Part shown: positions 39,001-49,010 of the stretch, one piece after another
How the letters are laid out: every line of letters starts with the position of its first letter
Position numbering within the stretch: the stretch's first letter is position 1
Source: Oscheius tipulae
Lineage: Eukaryota > Nematoda > Chromadorea > Rhabditida > Rhabditidae
Direction: 5' to 3'
Length of the DNA stretch: 64,000 bases
Assembly: GCA_037178975.1 (NCBI GenBank)
Contig: JASJZH010000005.1
Location: 3,100,001 to 3,164,000, forward strand
Made by a program: the position numbers and the translations under genes
Notes under the pieces: generated by a model
Told to the model about the DNA's origin: nothing
The model's database searches: none
What the model saw: only the letters and a program-made list of their open reading frames with translations

Positions 39001-39440
39001 TATGTCTATTTGATGTGGACCGTTTGGCGAGATCCTACAGGTACAGACGAGCAGAATCAATGAAAGTTGCAAGAATTCCAGCTCCCCGATGCATAAACTG
39101 CCTGCAAAGTGTCCTACAGCCGATCAGTTTTCTGCTACTCTTCCTCAACTCGGCGTTGAATCCATTCCTCTACGCCTTCTTGTCAATACGTTTCCGGCAG
39201 TGTATAAAGGACACGTTCCAGTGCAGAGTGAAGGTGAGATTGAGCCAGCACACGACTATCGAGAATTTAGAAAAGAGACGCAACCTTCGAGCTACGATCA
39301 CAACAAGCGGGTCAACTTCGACGGCAGCCGGGCGTTTCAGAAGGCGATACGGCATACGACACGGATGTCAGGTTCCAGTGAGCAGGACGAGCAACAAAAG
39401 CATTCAGATGATCTCTCCTCCTTGTATTTATGATGAATGA
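36092..39440 (+). CDS. Class A (rhodopsin-like) GPCR, probable neuropeptide receptor
   Basis: Seven-transmembrane receptor at the plasma membrane, about 409 residues. Exons 36092..36188, 37051..37194, 37233..37321, 37364..37469, 37985..38061, 38640..38847, 38891..39040 and 39082..39440 join in phase. TM1 spans the first junction (FFLAYVAVFLGATI|GNIVILVVFV, with the conserved GN). TM2 is NLTVADLLVGLL; the TM3 Cys is in SFLCYTYIY; the DRY position is ERL in SVERLVAVYRPLK. An extracellular Cys follows ETFS. TM5 is APLLTLLFIYAAIGLVV. TM6 lies in exon 7. TM7 is LFLNSALNPFLYAF with NPxxY. The tail is basic and Ser/Thr-rich. The ligand cannot be deduced. Intron 4 hosts a tRNA-Ile. It converges on the uL16 gene, 137 bp between stops. 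Confidence 0.9.
37632..37685. repeat. Palindromic repeat family P copy
   Basis: Within GPCR intron 4: ATTCTGCAATGTTATAATTT then AAGATCTGCTCTACAACTTT and GTGGAACAT. Confidence 0.65.
37805..37889 (+). tRNA. tRNA-Ile (anticodon UAU) with 11-nt intron
   Basis: Acceptor GCCCCAT pairs with ATGGGGC (37882..37888), discriminator A at 37889. D arm TAGCTCAGTCGGTTAGAGC, anticodon TAT at 37839..37841, T arm CCAGTTCGAGCCTGG. After position 37, the bases CGATGAAGGTC (37843..37853) do not fit the mature anticodon stem. Removing them restores TTGTA/TGCAA pairing, so this is a canonical-position tRNA intron. Nested on the same strand in GPCR intron 4. Confidence 0.93.
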
Positions 39441-39577
39441 AGCTATTTGTCAACTACGCGTTAGATTCGAACCACTTTCGAAGAACCCCAAACATTGATC
39501 GCTTGCTAAAGAAAGGCTAGATTGCTACAAAATGTGTATTAACTTATAACAGAAACAATTTATCAGTAAACACCAGC

Positions 39578-40336
39578 TTAGATTGGGTTGGAGACCCACT
39601 TAGAGAGAGGTCCGTGCTCTCTAACAAGCTTGACGTTGACTCCGTCGTATTGAAGACGTCCTTCGGCGCGCATGGCGTCGTAGTCGGCACGAGCGTAGCG
39701 GGTGAATCCGTGCTTCTTGGAAACAACGATGAGCTGACGTCCGGGGAACTTGAACTTGGCACGACGGAAGGCCTCAATAGCGTGGTTCACGTTCTGAAAG
39801 CAAAGAATAAGAGAATGTTGAAATGATATGGCTAACAAACTCAAGAAAGAAAAAAACTCACGTTGTCCTTGATTCTCATGGAGAAGAGAATGTCGCCGAT
39901 GTCGACACGGGCGACCAGTCCCTGAGGCTTTCCGTAGGCTCCACGCATTCCAGTTTGGAGACGATCGGCTCCGGCACAGGAAAGCATTTTGTTGATACGG
40001 GTAACGTGGAAGGGATGCTTGCGGACACGAAGATGGAAACTGTCCTGTAAAGAACGATGAAAATGGGGGGAAATGAAAGACTGAACAAACCTTTCCGCAG
40101 TTCTTGACCATGTACTTGTTGGCACAGATACGAGCGGCCTCGAGAGCTTCAGATGAAAGATGCTCACGCTCGTTGGACATCATGTGCACGCAGGCGGGGA
40201 ACTCATCGACTCCGGCTTTCTTCTTTCCGAGATCGTAGATTCTGATCTTGGGATCGGGGACTCCTCTACAGAAGCGAGACTTGGGATAAGGCTTGTTTTT
40301 GATGTAACGGTAACATCTGGCCGGACGGCGACCCAT
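39578..40336 (-). CDS. rpl-10: 60S ribosomal protein L10 (uL16)
   Basis: Core large-subunit protein placed late at the A/P-site side of the ribosome. Exons 40091..40336, 39862..40044 and 39578..39793 are all phase 0, giving 214 residues, the usual eukaryotic length. Unmistakable sequence: [20 protein letters not shown] at the start, [13 protein letters not shown] [13 protein letters not shown], then [19 protein letters not shown] (the functional P-site loop), [11 protein letters not shown], and WGFTR-like [11 protein letters not shown]. An ATTTTCAAG acceptor lies 5 bases before the ATG, consistent with trans-splicing. Highly conserved; no defects. Confidence 0.98.
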   Translation of the reverse strand: MGRRPARCYRYIKNKPYPKSRFCRGVPDPKIRIYDLGKKKAGVDEFPACVHMMSNEREHLSSEALEAARICANKYMVKNCGKVCSVFHFPPFSSFFTGQFPSSCPQASLPRYPYQQNAFLCRSRSSPNWNAWSLRKASGTGRPCRHRRHSLLHENQGQREFFSFLSLLAISFQHSLILCFQNVNHAIEAFRRAKFKFPGRQLIVVSKKHGFTRYARADYDAMRAEGRLQYDGVNVKLVREHGPLSKWVSNPI

Positions 40337-40987
40337 GTTTTCTTGAAAATACAACGTAGGAGAAGTATGAGAAGAAGAAAAATAAAAGAAAAGATGAAAA
40401 ATGACGTGCTCAGAGCAAAGACACTTCGACAGTGAAAATGATGACAATTCGTCTTGCGCTCGACCAAATGACAAATAACGAGTTTCGAAACGTTAGAATT
40501 CAAGAAAAACTTGTTCTCTGCTATGGAAATTTCAGTAATAACGTGAAAGTATGGAAGAAGAAAGGATCGAATAAAACGGAAAATGCTTTTGCGAAAGGTT
40601 GTAGACCAAATAACAAAAGTTTTAGTAAGTTTTTCCGGCAAAAACATTATGAGATCGAGGTAAACGGTCTAACTGACAAAATTTCATCATATTCCACTGA
40701 AAACTAGCAAAAAAATGTGAGGAAAAAAGGTAAAAGTAGGAAAAAGAATCAGATTTAGGCCGAATTGTGTGCGGTTGCAACCGTCCCTCAGACTACGGTA
40801 TCTCAATTGATCGGCAGGCAATTCGCCATGAGACCGGCGCCACCAGAATTCAGCGGCAACCCAAATTTCCTTCCTTCAGTTTTTTTTTCTAGTTTTCAAC
40901 TATTGCGGCATAGTAAAACACAAAAAACAGTGATTGTCCAACAGGCTTATTGAAAATCGTTCACGTTTCACTTATACTTCTTGCTGC

Positions 40988-42974
40988 TTAAAGGAGAAGA
41001 TTTGGCCGGAGTGCTATTTTTCGACGACGTAAAGCCTTCTCGTTCTGGACGGTGATCTTCTTCTCCGGCATGCTGAAAACCAACTTTTTTACCCCAAAAA
41101 AACCAAGAACACTTACTGAGTGATAGCCGTGATGGCCGAGGCGACAGTGTGCGAGAGGTAGTTGGAGAGTCGCTGGTCATGGGCCACAGCCGGAATCGTC
41201 GTCATAGGCGTGTCCATGTAAGCATTGATGACCTTGTAGTGTCGACTGAGGTAGTATTCCAGCTCAAAGTCGTCGTCATCGTTCCCGAACGGATTCAGGA
41301 CGATTCCCATGCACTTGAGCCAACCGACAAAGAGGACAATCCGGGCCAGTGTGAAGAGCATCGTTACCGTTAATGCAGTCCATTTGTTCGGTATCGTGGG
41401 GTCCTCCTCCGCAAACGGCACCGCAGTCAAGAAGACGTTGTGAAGGACGGCCGTGTAGCAGAGAATAATATTCAGCTGGACGAGTATCACCGGGATCGGG
41501 ATCCAGTCAAAGCCCATCAGATCGCCGAGCATTCCACGCACGCGAATGACCTCGCTCGTAAAGTACATGAACTGCTGCTCCGTCATCACTGTCTGCTTCG
41601 TCGACTTGGCTGGTTCCTTCTCGGAAGAGTCCCTGAAATTGACTGTCAGACTGTTTTTTTGGTATCTATGAAGCTGTAGAAGCCCGAAATTGAAACCGTA
41701 GTGCCCATGATTGTCGAGCGACTGGAACATGGAGAACAAGAGACAGTGCGATCAAGCCATCAGAGAGACCAAAGAGTATAAACAGTGGACAGATTGCCCG
41801 GTTCAGAAAGAGACAAGAGAACATAAATTGTCGATAGAGTTAGACAGGTAGAGAGAGACAGGTTCAGGGGAGGACAGTTTGCCAAGGGACAGAATATCAA
41901 AGGCTCAAAACATGTCAGGGATAGATTTTAGGGAATACAGTCTGAGTGCTGAGACTGACAGGGACAAACATATAATCTCAACGAAGGCTGTTTGAGGGAG
42001 GGATAGAATTGAAAAAAAGAGATCCCATCTGTTGGCCGTGGAGCGATAGAACTTTTTGACATTGGTGAGAATCCAGATGAGCGGAATCCAGTAGGCACAC
42101 ATTCCTTGGGGAAGCCCACTCGTCTTGAGAAACTTGACGTCTTCTTCGGTCAGCAGCCCCTTATCCTTCATCACCTCGTAGTCCGGATAGATCTTTCGAA
42201 TCGGGGTCGAGATGTCTCTCATCAAAAGGACGTAGGACAGGTTCAGATAGCGTTTGACGTTCTTCCTCAAGAGGGCCGCCTTGTCAGAAGGGAGAGCTGC
42301 ATCATTGAAGAAACTGTTGAACATCTGACAGAAGTTGTCCGGCCAGATCAGCAGGCGGTACTGGTCGAGCCAACGCGTCAGGGCAAGAGAGGTTGTGAAG
42401 CCGACAAGCAGCATCGTCATCTCCTGCAAATTTTCAATTATTGACTATATCATTTTTAATAAAATCAGCTAATCTTCTCAAATATCGAATTACCTGAGGC
42501 CCGACCCAGAGAGCCTGGCATGTCGGCAGTAGCGCGCTTTTTACTCCCATTGGTCCAGTTTTTTTTTCAACCGAGAAAAAGTATGAAGTGAGAGACAGGG
42601 GATGCTAGGATTTATTTGGGTTACGGTAGCAAGAGATTTTAGACTGGACAGAGGCAGTACGGTAATGACAAGTAGACTATGCTCAAGAATCAAAAGGTAA
42701 AAACTCACGTCCAGACTTTGGTTTCTTGCCAACGACACGAAGTTCTCCGCATGATCGTCGAAGGGCAGATATTTGCTGAAGCCGGCGTAGAAGACACTCC
42801 AGCAGACGGTCAGAATTGTCCAGACGAGCACCTCGGGCCAAGTAGCCTTCCAGACGGACCCCTTCCAGCGGAAAAGCAGACGCATGAACTTACTGACTGG
42901 AATTTTTATGTTGCTGGAAGAGAAAGAGACTGACAGGAGGCTGTAGCAGCTGTTAGAGAGTACTGGACCGTCAT
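40988..42974 (-). CDS. Bestrophin, calcium-activated chloride channel family
   Basis: Membrane anion channel of the large nematode bestrophin family, about 400 residues. Exon 1 is 42935..42974 (MTVQYSLTAATAS). After a 38-nt intron, exon 2 is 42709..42896 (FSKFMRLLFRWKGSVWK). A small exon, possibly 21 nt, sits near 42495..42515 and is uncertain. Exon 4 is 42053..42423 (TRWLDQYRLLIWPDN, MRDIST near the RSVST position). Exon 5 is 41117..41632 (FDWIPIPVILVQ, then FVGWLKCMGIVLNPFGNDDDDFE, the bestrophin Ca-clasp). The short last exon 40988..41072 carries the stop. The RSVST-type and NPFG.DDDDFE motifs make the family firm. An inverted partial copy of exon 4 lies upstream at 43176..43441. Confidence 0.9.
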
Positions 42975-43175
42975 CCTGTGGAGTTTTGTTTAGATCAAAA
43001 TAAATTGTTTTCTTGAAAAAGGTTTTGTTTACAAACTTTTCAAACTACTGTTTTGCTTTGAAACTTCCGAAAATCTGGAATCGAAACTTGCAAATTGTCT
43101 CTACCAAATGAACAAAGACAATTAGATTATGGGCGCTATGGTCGCAGCCGTATTGTCTCTGCACCCTGTCCTCAT

Positions 43176-43441
43176 GAAAAAACTGGACCAAATGGGAGTA
43201 AAAAGCGCGCTACTGCCGCTCTCTGGGTCGGGGCTCAGGTAATTCGATATTTGAGAAGATTAGCTGATTTTATTTCGAAGAATATAGTCAATAATTGTAA
43301 ATTTGCAAGAGATGACGATGCTGCTTGTCAGCTTCACAATCTCTCTTGCCCTGACGCGTTGGCTCGACCAGTACCGCCTGCTGACCTGGCCGGACAACTT
43401 CTGTTAGATGTTCAACAGTTTCTTCAATAATGCAGCTCTCC
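43176..43441 (+). pseudogene. Inverted duplicate of bestrophin exon 4 and its upstream intron
   Basis: Plus-strand sequence nearly identical to the coding strand of the bestrophin gene, which lies on the minus strand, over about 265 bp. It runs from ACTGGACCAA(A)TGGGAGTAAA through the small exon and intron into MTMLL..FT.SLALTRWLDQ. The CAG codon of the parental NFCQMF has become TAG at 43405..43407, and the copy stops 12 codons later. A further fragment of the parental intron, out of order, follows at about 43441..43525. Only about 200 bp separates the copy from the parent's start codon, so transcript pairing is conceivable. Confidence 0.85.
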
Positions 43442-43859
43442 AATTCGATATTTGAGAAGATTAAAAAAAAACCCAAATATACCCTAACCCTGTCTCTCAC
43501 TTCATCTACTTTTTCTCGGCTGTCACAAAGTAACTGACGAGGTGTCAATTAGAGCTTCAGACAGACAGATACACAGAGACTTTTGAGCATTTTGAAATAG
43601 ACTAGCTAAAGTTGTAACTTTCTGAGGATTTTGGTTGAATTGCTAAGAGAGACAGTCAACTTGCTCCACTCGTCAGATGGCCGTTACAGCTGGCTGTCGA
43701 TAGGATCCGAATAGAAGACCAGAAATATTACTATGGACTGATTCGCAGGTTAGTTCCTTTTCAAGACCATCTACTATATTCTATCTGTTCTCTCTCTATC
43801 TCTTAGCAGTAGTTTACCTTGTCCCGCCTAATTCAGTATCTCTCTTGGTAATTTACTCG

Positions 43860-43980
43860 ACAACTGTCTCTGTCTATTTTTCTGTTTCTCTGCCTCCTGT
43901 CTCTCTGTCTCACGGTCCTTAGGTTTCTCTGTTTCTTGATCTCCCCGTCCCTCTCTCTGATTTTCTGTCTCTATGTCGCC
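43860..43980. repeat. CTGTCTCT simple-sequence tract
   Basis: Pyrimidine-rich degenerate tract of CTGTCTCTCTG units. A purine-rich GACAGAGA tract of opposite polarity lies at 44290..44375, inside the RanBD intron, so the two tracts are complementary. Confidence 0.6.
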
Positions 43981-44075
43981 CTGACAGTGGCTAATGCTGT
44001 CCGTCAGCTCCTGCCAACCTGGTAACTTCGATATAGCTTGACAAAAGTTCAATTTAACATTAGAATCAAGCGAGT

Positions 44076-44624
44076 TTACTGAGCTGTAGCTTCTGTGAAG
44101 AGACTGACAAACTTGTCTGCCAGTTCACTGGATCCGAACTTGGCTGAGTACTGCTCGTGAGCCAATTCTCCTTCAGAGTAGTCTTTGCAGATCCATTGGG
44201 TAGCTTTGTTGTGCTTGGACATCTTGTTGACTGACATGCCCTTGGTCAAATTAAAGTTGGCACAGAGCTTGTGAGTCTTGAACAATTTGATGATACAGAG
44301 AGACAGAGAGACAGAAAGACAGGAATACAGGAAGACAGCGACAGAGACAGGGAGAAAAAGAGACAGAGACATTACTAACCTGTTCCCTCCTCATAACCAC
44401 TCTCTGTGTATTCGTCTGCGGATTCTTCAGGATCTTGATCTCTCCAGTTCCACGCTCCTTCCACTCCTTTATCTCGGTGACATAGCGGTAGAGTTTGCAG
44501 CGCTCTTTGAACAGTCTCGTCTTCTTTGCCAATCTTGACATCAATTAGGTTCGGAAGCGGAAACATGCTCTTTCTTGGAGTCGAGACCGAAGAAGAAGCA
44601 GGCTTGAACGTGAAGCTCGAAGGA
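44076..44624 (-). CDS. RanBP1-domain (RanBD1) protein, C-terminal part, frameshifted
   Basis: Ran-GTP-binding domain as in RanBP1 or the nucleoporin RanBP2 (NPP-9-like). The upstream exon, about 44381..44624, starts after a CTACTGTCAG acceptor and reads [11 protein letters not shown] ... [16 protein letters not shown]. In a different frame it continues [19 protein letters not shown] and [20 protein letters not shown]. The intron 44277..44380 is followed by exon 44076..44276 ([30 protein letters not shown], stop 44076..44078). The frame switch at about 44508 looks like a 5-nt deletion in a duplicated TGTTC. N-terminal exons would lie upstream, where inverted repeats and a LINE sit. The domain is certain; a functional gene is doubtful. 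Confidence 0.75.
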
Positions 44625-44688
44625 CTGACAGTAGTAGACACTTGGAGTTTGGAACAGAAGAGAGGAGAATAACGGTCTTTTAAGCAAA

Positions 44689-44801
44689 TTCCTCCTAAGC
44701 TCCGCCCCGCTAGTCCTTCGAGCTTCACGAAAGGAAACAGTTTTAGTGCTGCCGCTAGGAGGAATTGCTGCCAGGACTAGCGGGGCGGAGCTTAGGAGGA
44801 A
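44689..44801. repeat. 29-bp perfect inverted repeat
   Basis: Arms 44689..44717 and 44773..44801 are exact reverse complements (core AGCTCCGCCCCGCTAGTCCT). In addition 44712..44729 is the exact reverse complement of 44609..44626, the RanBD exon start, so a nested set of inversions sits at the boundary between the RanBD gene and the LINE. Confidence 0.85.
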
Positions 44802-44815
44802 AGGAACTAACCTGC

Positions 44816-45822
44816 AAATCAAAGAATGCTCTAAATCGACAAGGAGCCCCGCCAAGATCGTCCGCGTACTTCAGCTCATCTATAAATCTGCCAAGGTCAA
44901 CATACGAGTCTGTGAGAAGCCGGTGGATATCGACATGCAAAGAGGAGTTCTGCAAGGAGATACAATCTCGTCATCTCTCTTCAGCGCGGTAGTTGAAGAG
45001 GTATTCCGGAGTATAGACTGGCACACGTTTGGAGTGAATATCAACGGGAAGCTGTTGACCAGCATTCGATATGCTGATGACACGGTCCTCTTTGCTCACT
45101 CTGCCGGGGAACTGGAAGCAATGTTGGAGGATTTAGCCCATCACAGTGCTTCGGTAGGACTTTCGCTGAATTGCCAAAAGACGAAGCTGATGACCAACTG
45201 CAACCAGAACCCAATTGCTGTCAACGGCCAGATCATTCCGTACTGCAAGGAGTATATATATCTGGGATCAAGAGTATCGTTTGACCGAAATACTACGCTG
45301 GAAGTCGGAAGACGAATTCGATCTGATTGGTATGCCTTCAATAGATTCCACGAAATCTTCACCAACAAACGGATCAGCCTGGCACAGAAGAAGAAACTCT
45401 ACAGGATGTGTATTGAGCCTTGTTTACTATATGCGTCCGAAACATGGCCTACTCGAGAAAAGGACCTATCCAAACTACGGACAGTTCAGCACAATATGAT
45501 GAGGAGGATGGTCGGAGTAACTTTGTTAGATAAAAGAACAAACGGCTGGCTAGAAGGAACAGTGAAACTACCTGACATAAGGAAGGAGTTTTTCAAGAAA
45601 AATTGGAAATGGGCAAACAAAATAGCTAATTGGAGCGACGATAGATAGACGAAACGAATAGTCGAATGGAGACCGTGGAGATATAGAAGGATGACAGGTC
45701 GACCGAAGACGAGATGGAGAGATGATTTCGCAGTGCAAATAGGCGAGACATGGACGAGAACAGCGAGGACGGATCATGATCAATGGAGAGCAAGCATGAC
45801 ACGACATATAGAAAATATATGA
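44816..45822 (+). mobile_element. RTE-clade non-LTR retrotransposon, 5'-truncated, with in-frame stop
   Basis: Encodes the C-terminal part of a reverse transcriptase: QGDTISSSLFSAVVEEVFR, the catalytic YADD in IRYADDTVLF, LSLNCQKTKLM, and YLGSRVSF, as in RTE elements. The C-terminal LYASETW and MMRRMVGV motifs follow. The frame is broken by TAG at 45646..45648 and then continues RIVEWRPWRYRR, TGRPKTRWRDD to a TGA at 45820..45822, the standard RTE end. Missing: endonuclease and the N-terminal RT motifs. AATAAA occurs near 45832. Non-autonomous relic inserted beside the RanBD gene. Confidence 0.9.
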
Positions 45823-45847
45823 TTATTGTGAATAAAATCTAAAAAAT

Positions 45848-46375
45848 CTAAGTCAAGTCAGTTTGGGAGAGCTTGGAGTACGTTGCTCCTATCACGATAG
45901 CTCGACTGGAGCAGCATCTACCTGTCAGGAGCCGCAACGACGACAAATTATGGCGAGGGTCTGAAATGATACTGTCGGGTACTGCCTCTGTCACTGTTAC
46001 AATTCCCACAGTGATTGCCTGGTAGTCTTGGCCGGTTAGTTCCATTCCTTTCCAATAAAAATTGAATTCCCCTTTTTTACAGGCAATATTTGCATCAAAC
46101 GATAGTTTTCTGTTGATTCCAAGGTGCGTACCGTTGAGAGAAGTAGAATAACATTTTGCCTTTTGCAACTGTCTTCTCACAAAGCCTATACTTCTCATTG
46201 AACCAGTTCCCTCCATTCCTCTTCTCCATCGAGTGCCCACTCCCGTTTCGAAACTCCGCACCTTTCTGGTCAATAGATCCTCCTCACCCACCCTCGCCCT
46301 TCTGTTGATCACACGACTTGCCAGCAGGGGATGAAAACAGAGCTGTGCAAATGGGTAACAGAGAAACCAAATCAA
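45848..46375 (-). CDS. Hypothetical single-exon protein, 175 residues
   Basis: Continuous open frame with an N-terminal hydrophobic stretch (MIWFLCYPFAQLCFHPLLA) that could be a signal peptide. A basic segment follows, then a mixed region with Cys (AKCYSTSLNG, NIACKKGEFNFYWKG). No family recognised. It ends 26 bp from the LINE stop, so it may read partly through an unrelated insertion flank. Length alone makes coding plausible; there is no intron evidence. Confidence 0.35.
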   Translation of the reverse strand: MIWFLCYPFAQLCFHPLLASRVINRRARVGEEDLLTRKVRSFETGVGTRWRRGMEGTGSMRSIGFVRRQLQKAKCYSTSLNGTHLGINRKLSFDANIACKKGEFNFYWKGMELTGQDYQAITVGIVTVTEAVPDSIISDPRHNLSSLRLLTGRCCSSRAIVIGATYSKLSQTDLT

Positions 46376-47140
46376 TGACTGACAGAGGGGGTGGAAGCTT
46401 TGATAGTCTACTGAACGATAAGTAAATCACACGGTTTCAGTGTCAGAGCAGTTTTCTCACCCTATACATTGCCAACTCTAATTCTGATAGGCTGAAAACC
46501 TTTATATCCCTTAGTTTCTCTCGCTAGAACCCCTCGGATAACGAATCTCGGTAAGCCATCTTGACACTTTGTAGCAAAGAGTTTGAACTGTCTCTTCCAG
46601 TGCCGACTGACAAGCTCTCAGAAATCGGGAGAGCAATTGTTGCAGAGAGTGACTCATCTTTTGTCAAAATGTCCGACTCTCAACTCTCGAAAAGGGTACA
46701 CGTCACTTCGAAACACTTTTCGAATAACCATTCGAAATTGGTGGTATAAAGGGTGGGATATATGCTCAGAGAGTAGTTCTCTATCCCGCCTGTTCTTCTT
46801 ATTCGAAACCGTTTTCCAACTTATTCCTTGCTGGCCCGTGAGTTCTTCATACTTTTATACTGCCTCTCTCCCTGTCTCTCTGACTCTCTCTCTATATTTC
46901 AAAAGTAACCCAACCAATGATCATGCTTAACCCTGTTTTGTCAACAGACCGGTTCTTTGACTGTTTTGAGAGTATCTCCCCTACAGATTATTACGTATAC
47001 TCCCCAAAAACATATTCGAAAATGCCCAAATCCTTCCAAAGGTCGGTTTCTGTACTATATATCCTAACAGTACCCCTGCCTCTTCAATTTCTCTCCTTCG
47101 AATGATTTGTCATATCCATCTCAGGCTCTTTCGCAATCGT
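46376..47140. other. Non-coding, promoter-like stretch
   Basis: Contains TATA-like boxes (CTTTATATCCC near 46500; GGTATAAAGGG near 46744) and several TTCGAA palindromes near 46700-46740. No supported coding exon. Confidence 0.4.
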
Positions 47141-47150
47141 CCACCCGTCA

Positions 47151-47350
47151 TTCTCGAGAATGTTCCGATCCCTTGCCGAAACAGCCTCCCGTTTCGAAAA
47201 GACATATGATCGACCGCTCGCGTCGCGTCGCGCAGTCGACTGTCGTCGTCTGCTGTCTCTCGGCGCCCCGTGTTCTCTCTCCCCGTCTCTTCGCCCCCAC
47301 CACTATCTCTCTGTCTCCCGTCGACTCTGCTCTCCCTCCCTGATATAAAA
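47151..47350 (+). promoter_or_regulatory. Candidate promoter: heat-shock-element-like site plus TATA box
   Basis: AGAATGTTCC at 47158..47167 matches the nGAAnnTTCn core of heat-shock elements, with a half-site before it. GATATAAAAG gives a TATA box at 47344..47350. Downstream a GC-rich leader carries an ATG (47402..47404) with a short frame, and a donor-like GTGAGAAG at about 47482. The transcript it would drive is not identified. Confidence 0.35.
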
Positions 47351-48339
47351 GCCAGGTCAGGGGAGGATCCTTCGCCAGACGCGCTCCGCTCTCCCCCAAG
47401 CCATGCCTCCTACTGTCGGTTCTCCATCGCGCCTGCCTGTACAGTCAGCTTCAAAATAGGGTCCAATCTGGCTGGACCCTCGGTGAGAAGTTCCTTTTTG
47501 ACGCTGTCGTTTTAGCTCAAACCGGCGAGATTTCTCTCTTGACTCTCTTATCCTCTAAAGCAGCGGGGTTTTTCTTCCACTATCCACGGATGTGTTGTCT
47601 CTCTTGGGCGAAATAGGGAATGGTTTGGTGGTTGGACACTCTCTCTGTCTTGGACTCTCTCTAGGATCTCAGTTTTGTCTCTCTAAAGTGACACTAGCTG
47701 CTCTCCTCTGCTCACCGAGATGACCCACCTTCCCCGGTATTCCTCAAAACGATTAAGGTTAGTAGAAGGACTGACTCCTTTCATGAGGACAGTCGACGGC
47801 GACGTCTCGCAGCCAGAATGCTTTCAGGTGTCCGTCCATCGAAGTGAGAGAGTCAGATCCGAGCGAAAAGAGCGAGCGCTTGACCCCCTTCACATTCTAG
47901 TCGCAGAAAGAGGACTCAAGAATTTCTAATAATGCAGTTACGAGAGGGCTGCGCGAGACTCTTCTAGACTCTCTGATAGTTTCGAAACATTTCTCGAAGT
48001 TTATATGCAGTTTTTCATTGAAAAGAAGAAGAGTAGCACTGTAAAAGAGAAAGAGTAATAAACTTGCATATAACCCCTATACAGCTGTTTTTAATTGTTC
48101 TCACAAAAAGAGGCCCTCGCGCCCATTCCTCTTTTTTCAGCAAAACTCACTCTCGAAGGGACTACCGTATACCTCTCTCTCATTCAAAGATCCGTCTTGT
48201 TGTGCATGTATCCTCTTTGGCTTGTTATTCGCTTACGAATTTGCACTTAATGGTCTCGAAACTGTGTTGTCTGGTATTGTCTCCCTTCAGGTGGTCTAAC
48301 TTCTCTTAGTGGTTACTGTAACAGTACTACCTACTGTAT

Positions 48340-49010
48340 ACCGTGTTGATTCCAAATCAGGTTAAATGTGTAATCACAAACTTGAAAAATTGCCACCAAA
48401 GTATAGCCTTACCGTATCACAAAACTGCTAAAGTGTGTACTACCGTGCCAGTTCTCAAATTGCCTCCTCTATTTATACAAAAGCTCAAACAGTTTCCAAA
48501 TTACTATAAACAGAAGAGAATAAACTGTAACGTGATGAGAACGAAACAAGATATAAGAAATATAGAGAAGCTAATGATCAAAACGAACTCTACCCTTGAC
48601 TGCCTCAAACATTGAAACCAATTGCTAAATACTAAAAAAAGTCCTAAATACTCGAAGTGTCTCGTGTAAAACAAACCAAGGATTCCAAACATCTGTTAAC
48701 TGGGCCTTTCCAAACATCTCGAACAAACCTAGAAAAGCTAATGACCAAGACCAAACTCAAACTTGACCTTATCAAACTTTGAAACCAAATAGGAAGGAGT
48801 CCTAAAAGCTCAAATTGCCTCGTGTAAACCAGATCAAACATTTCTTAAACCCAACGGGTTTTAACTTCAAACCTAGATCAAACTTTGTTTCAAACTTGGC
48901 CCCTTCAAATATTGAAACAACCCAGGAAAAAGTCCCGAAACCTTTGATAATGTGGTGTGAACCAAACAACTTCTCTAGCGAATTACTAAAAACCCAATAC
49001 TTCAAAAATC
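48340..49010. repeat. Degenerate tandem repeat, ~150 bp period
   Basis: Similar segments begin near 48617, 48782 and 48915. Each has GAAACCAA..., AAAAAGTCCTAAA, then CTCGTGTAAACCA-like sequence. Divergence is high. No coding potential. Confidence 0.5.

Noticed and set aside
42106-42444. Plus-strand frame and its twin at 43288..43548
   Set aside because: Antisense of bestrophin exon 4 and of its inverted copy; the twin frames revealed the duplication but are not genes.
43828-44052. Glu/Arg/Gln-rich 74-codon frame
   Set aside because: Translation of the CTGTCTCT simple-sequence tract.
44755-45083. Minus-strand frames opposite the LINE
   Set aside because: Antisense of the reverse transcriptase.
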